Translations under genes and position numbers: made by a program
In this document: positions 54,964 to 55,450 of the stretch, in pieces
Position numbering within the stretch: the stretch's first letter is position 1
Layout of the letters: each line of letters starts with the position of its first letter
Origin: Bacteroidota bacterium
GTDB taxonomy: Bacteria; Bacteroidota; Bacteroidia; Bacteroidales; UBA4417
Assembly: GCA_022711175.1 (NCBI GenBank)
Contig: JAKLFM010000018.1
Span: 1-55,450 of the forward strand
DNA: 55,450 bases
Direction: 5' to 3'
The notes under the pieces: generated by a model
Seen by the model: only the letters and a program-made list of their open reading frames with translations
What the model was told of the DNA's origin: nothing
Database searches by the model: none

Positions 54964-55009
54964 GTTGTGGTATCTATGTCAAAGATACAATCTGAAAGCA
55001 AATCACAAC
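54964..55009 (-). CRISPR. Solitary type II-C CRISPR repeat (46 nt)
   Basis: The minus strand begins GTTGTGATTTGCTTTCAGAT and ends ACCACAAC. The ends are inverted (GTTGTG/CACAAC) and an internal hairpin GTATCT/AGATAC has a 7-base loop. Its first half complements the tracrRNA anti-repeat. No second copy is found in the remaining 441 bases to the right or the 120 to the left, so no spacer is bounded on both sides. The repeat contains TATCTTTG, a -7-like element, pointing left. The plus-strand frame 54965-55162 starts inside it by chance. Confidence 0.85.
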
Positions 55010-55162
55010 GGATTAACCGGCTTGCTTTTCACGCTGAGCGAAAGCGCTGTGTTCGGTAACCTTGATGAAACAAGCGATACAAATCTATACGATATCATGT
55101 CGAGACTTTACCAGCTCAAAGCCGATTATGACAGCCAACTCGAAAAAATGAAACAGAAATGA
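55010..55162 (+). CDS. Partial coding sequence fused to the repeat (5' end missing)
   Basis: 50 in-frame codons from the repeat edge to TGA at 55160-55162: GLTGLLFTLSESAVFGNLDE..., ending in a coiled-coil (LKADYDSQLEKMKQK). The residues before 55010 would be read from the CRISPR repeat, so the real start has been lost. Codon use looks genuine. The gene is tied to the next by an ATGA overlap, typical of phage or other compact operons. Family not recognised. Confidence 0.6.
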   Translation, partial: GLTGLLFTLSESAVFGNLDETSDTNLYDIMSRLYQLKADYDSQLEKMKQK

Positions 55163-55450
55163 TAAATATCAGGACATACAAACAATATTGGGATGCGATT
55201 AAAGCCCGCATGTTTTCAACGCTTAATCTCGATGTTACAGCCGTTTTTGTCAGAACTGAAGCCGAATTAGCCAAAAAAATCAAGGAGATCGTTGAAGGCG
55301 GCCTGGTAATGGTTGTCGTTATTCCCGGCAGCGATACTAATCCTGTTGATTACGACAATGTAAAGGAGCGCGATACCTGCATCATTTATACAATGAGAAA
55401 GGTAAATCATATAAACATGACGGATGACGACATACTGGATGCCATGGAGC
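55159..55450 (+). CDS. Unknown protein, N-terminal part (cut by window edge)
   Basis: Starts at ATG 55159, overlapping the previous stop by 4 bases, and runs 97 codons to the window end without a stop: MINIRTYKQYWDAIKARMFS, then VTAVFVRTEAELAKKIKEIV, LVMVVVIPGSDTNPVDYDNV, DTCIIYTMRKVNHINMTDDD. No signal peptide. It looks like an alpha/beta protein and may be a structural or accessory protein of a phage or integrative element; that guess rests on the overlap and position only. Confidence 0.65.
   Translation, partial: MINIRTYKQYWDAIKARMFSTLNLDVTAVFVRTEAELAKKIKEIVEGGLVMVVVIPGSDTNPVDYDNVKERDTCIIYTMRKVNHINMTDDDILDAME

Noticed and set aside
54965..55162. 65-codon frame that begins inside the CRISPR repeat
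   Set aside because: Its first 15 codons are exactly repeat DNA, so the ATG is accidental. Only the part from 55010 on is kept as a partial gene.

Overview
The window looks like a piece of a Bacteroidetes (Bacteroidota) chromosome, probably a Bacteroidales-like lineage. The signs are: many promoters of the phylum's TTG/TTTG...TAnnTTTG type; a TonB-dependent receptor followed by a DUF4249 lipoprotein; an ECF sigma/FecR pair; a DUF4290 gene before murA; a secreted protein with a type IX secretion sorting tail; a tmRNA whose tag reads GNNYDYALAA; and a Bacteroidetes-type II-C CRISPR repeat of 46 nt.

Layout. 1-10012 (minus strand) is the continuous str-S10-spc ribosomal block, in transcription order rpsL, rpsG, fusA, rpsJ, rplC, rplD, rplW, rplB, rpsS, rplV, rpsC, rplP, rpmC, rpsQ, rplN, rplX, rplE, rpsN and the start of rpsH. 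A promoter-plus-terminator-bounded candidate structured RNA lies just upstream of it (10138-10378). 10489-29882 is a housekeeping and regulatory stretch: a TylF-like methyltransferase, a lipoprotein, a LytS/LytR-type two-component pair with a LiaF-like membrane protein, a PcrA/UvrD helicase, a MATE exporter, DUF4290, murA (with Asp in place of the fosfomycin-target Cys), grpE-dnaJ, an ABC-2 exporter, an NtrC-like regulator without an HTH, and a TonB receptor/DUF4249 pair. 30062-30436 is ssrA (tmRNA), whose 3' end is partly repeated twice downstream. 30918-46431 is accessory: surface proteins, an ECF sigma/FecR/STN-domain module, an MFS pump, a one-heme lipoprotein, an exported 1-Cys peroxiredoxin, a thioesterase, and a pair of unknown genes. 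One of these encodes 21 uninterrupted heptapeptide repeats.

46926-48824 is a three-gene cluster: a sigma-70-like factor, a small charged protein and an ImmA/IrrE-type metalloprotease. It abuts a type II-C CRISPR-Cas locus: tracrRNA (minus, 48901-48985), cas9 (49026-52829), a REP-associated tyrosine transposase (RAYT; 52840-53523), cas1 and cas2. The transposase sits inside the cas operon and carries an in-frame palindrome typical of REP elements. The array itself is a single repeat (54964-55009). Its far side runs directly into overlapping coding sequence that resembles a phage or mobile-element operon and continues to the window end. Either a mobile element has replaced the array, or the assembly jumped from a spacer into the matching protospacer of a phage.

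How the parts work together: the tracrRNA anti-repeat pairs over 23 nt with the crRNA-sense repeat (minus strand), so the array should be transcribed leftward towards cas2, where a strong minus-strand terminator (54859-54893) would stop it. The repeat holds a TATCTTTG element, so each repeat may be its own promoter. All catalytic residues of Cas9 and the Cas1/Cas2 signatures are visible, so the effector and adaptation genes look intact even though the array is missing here.
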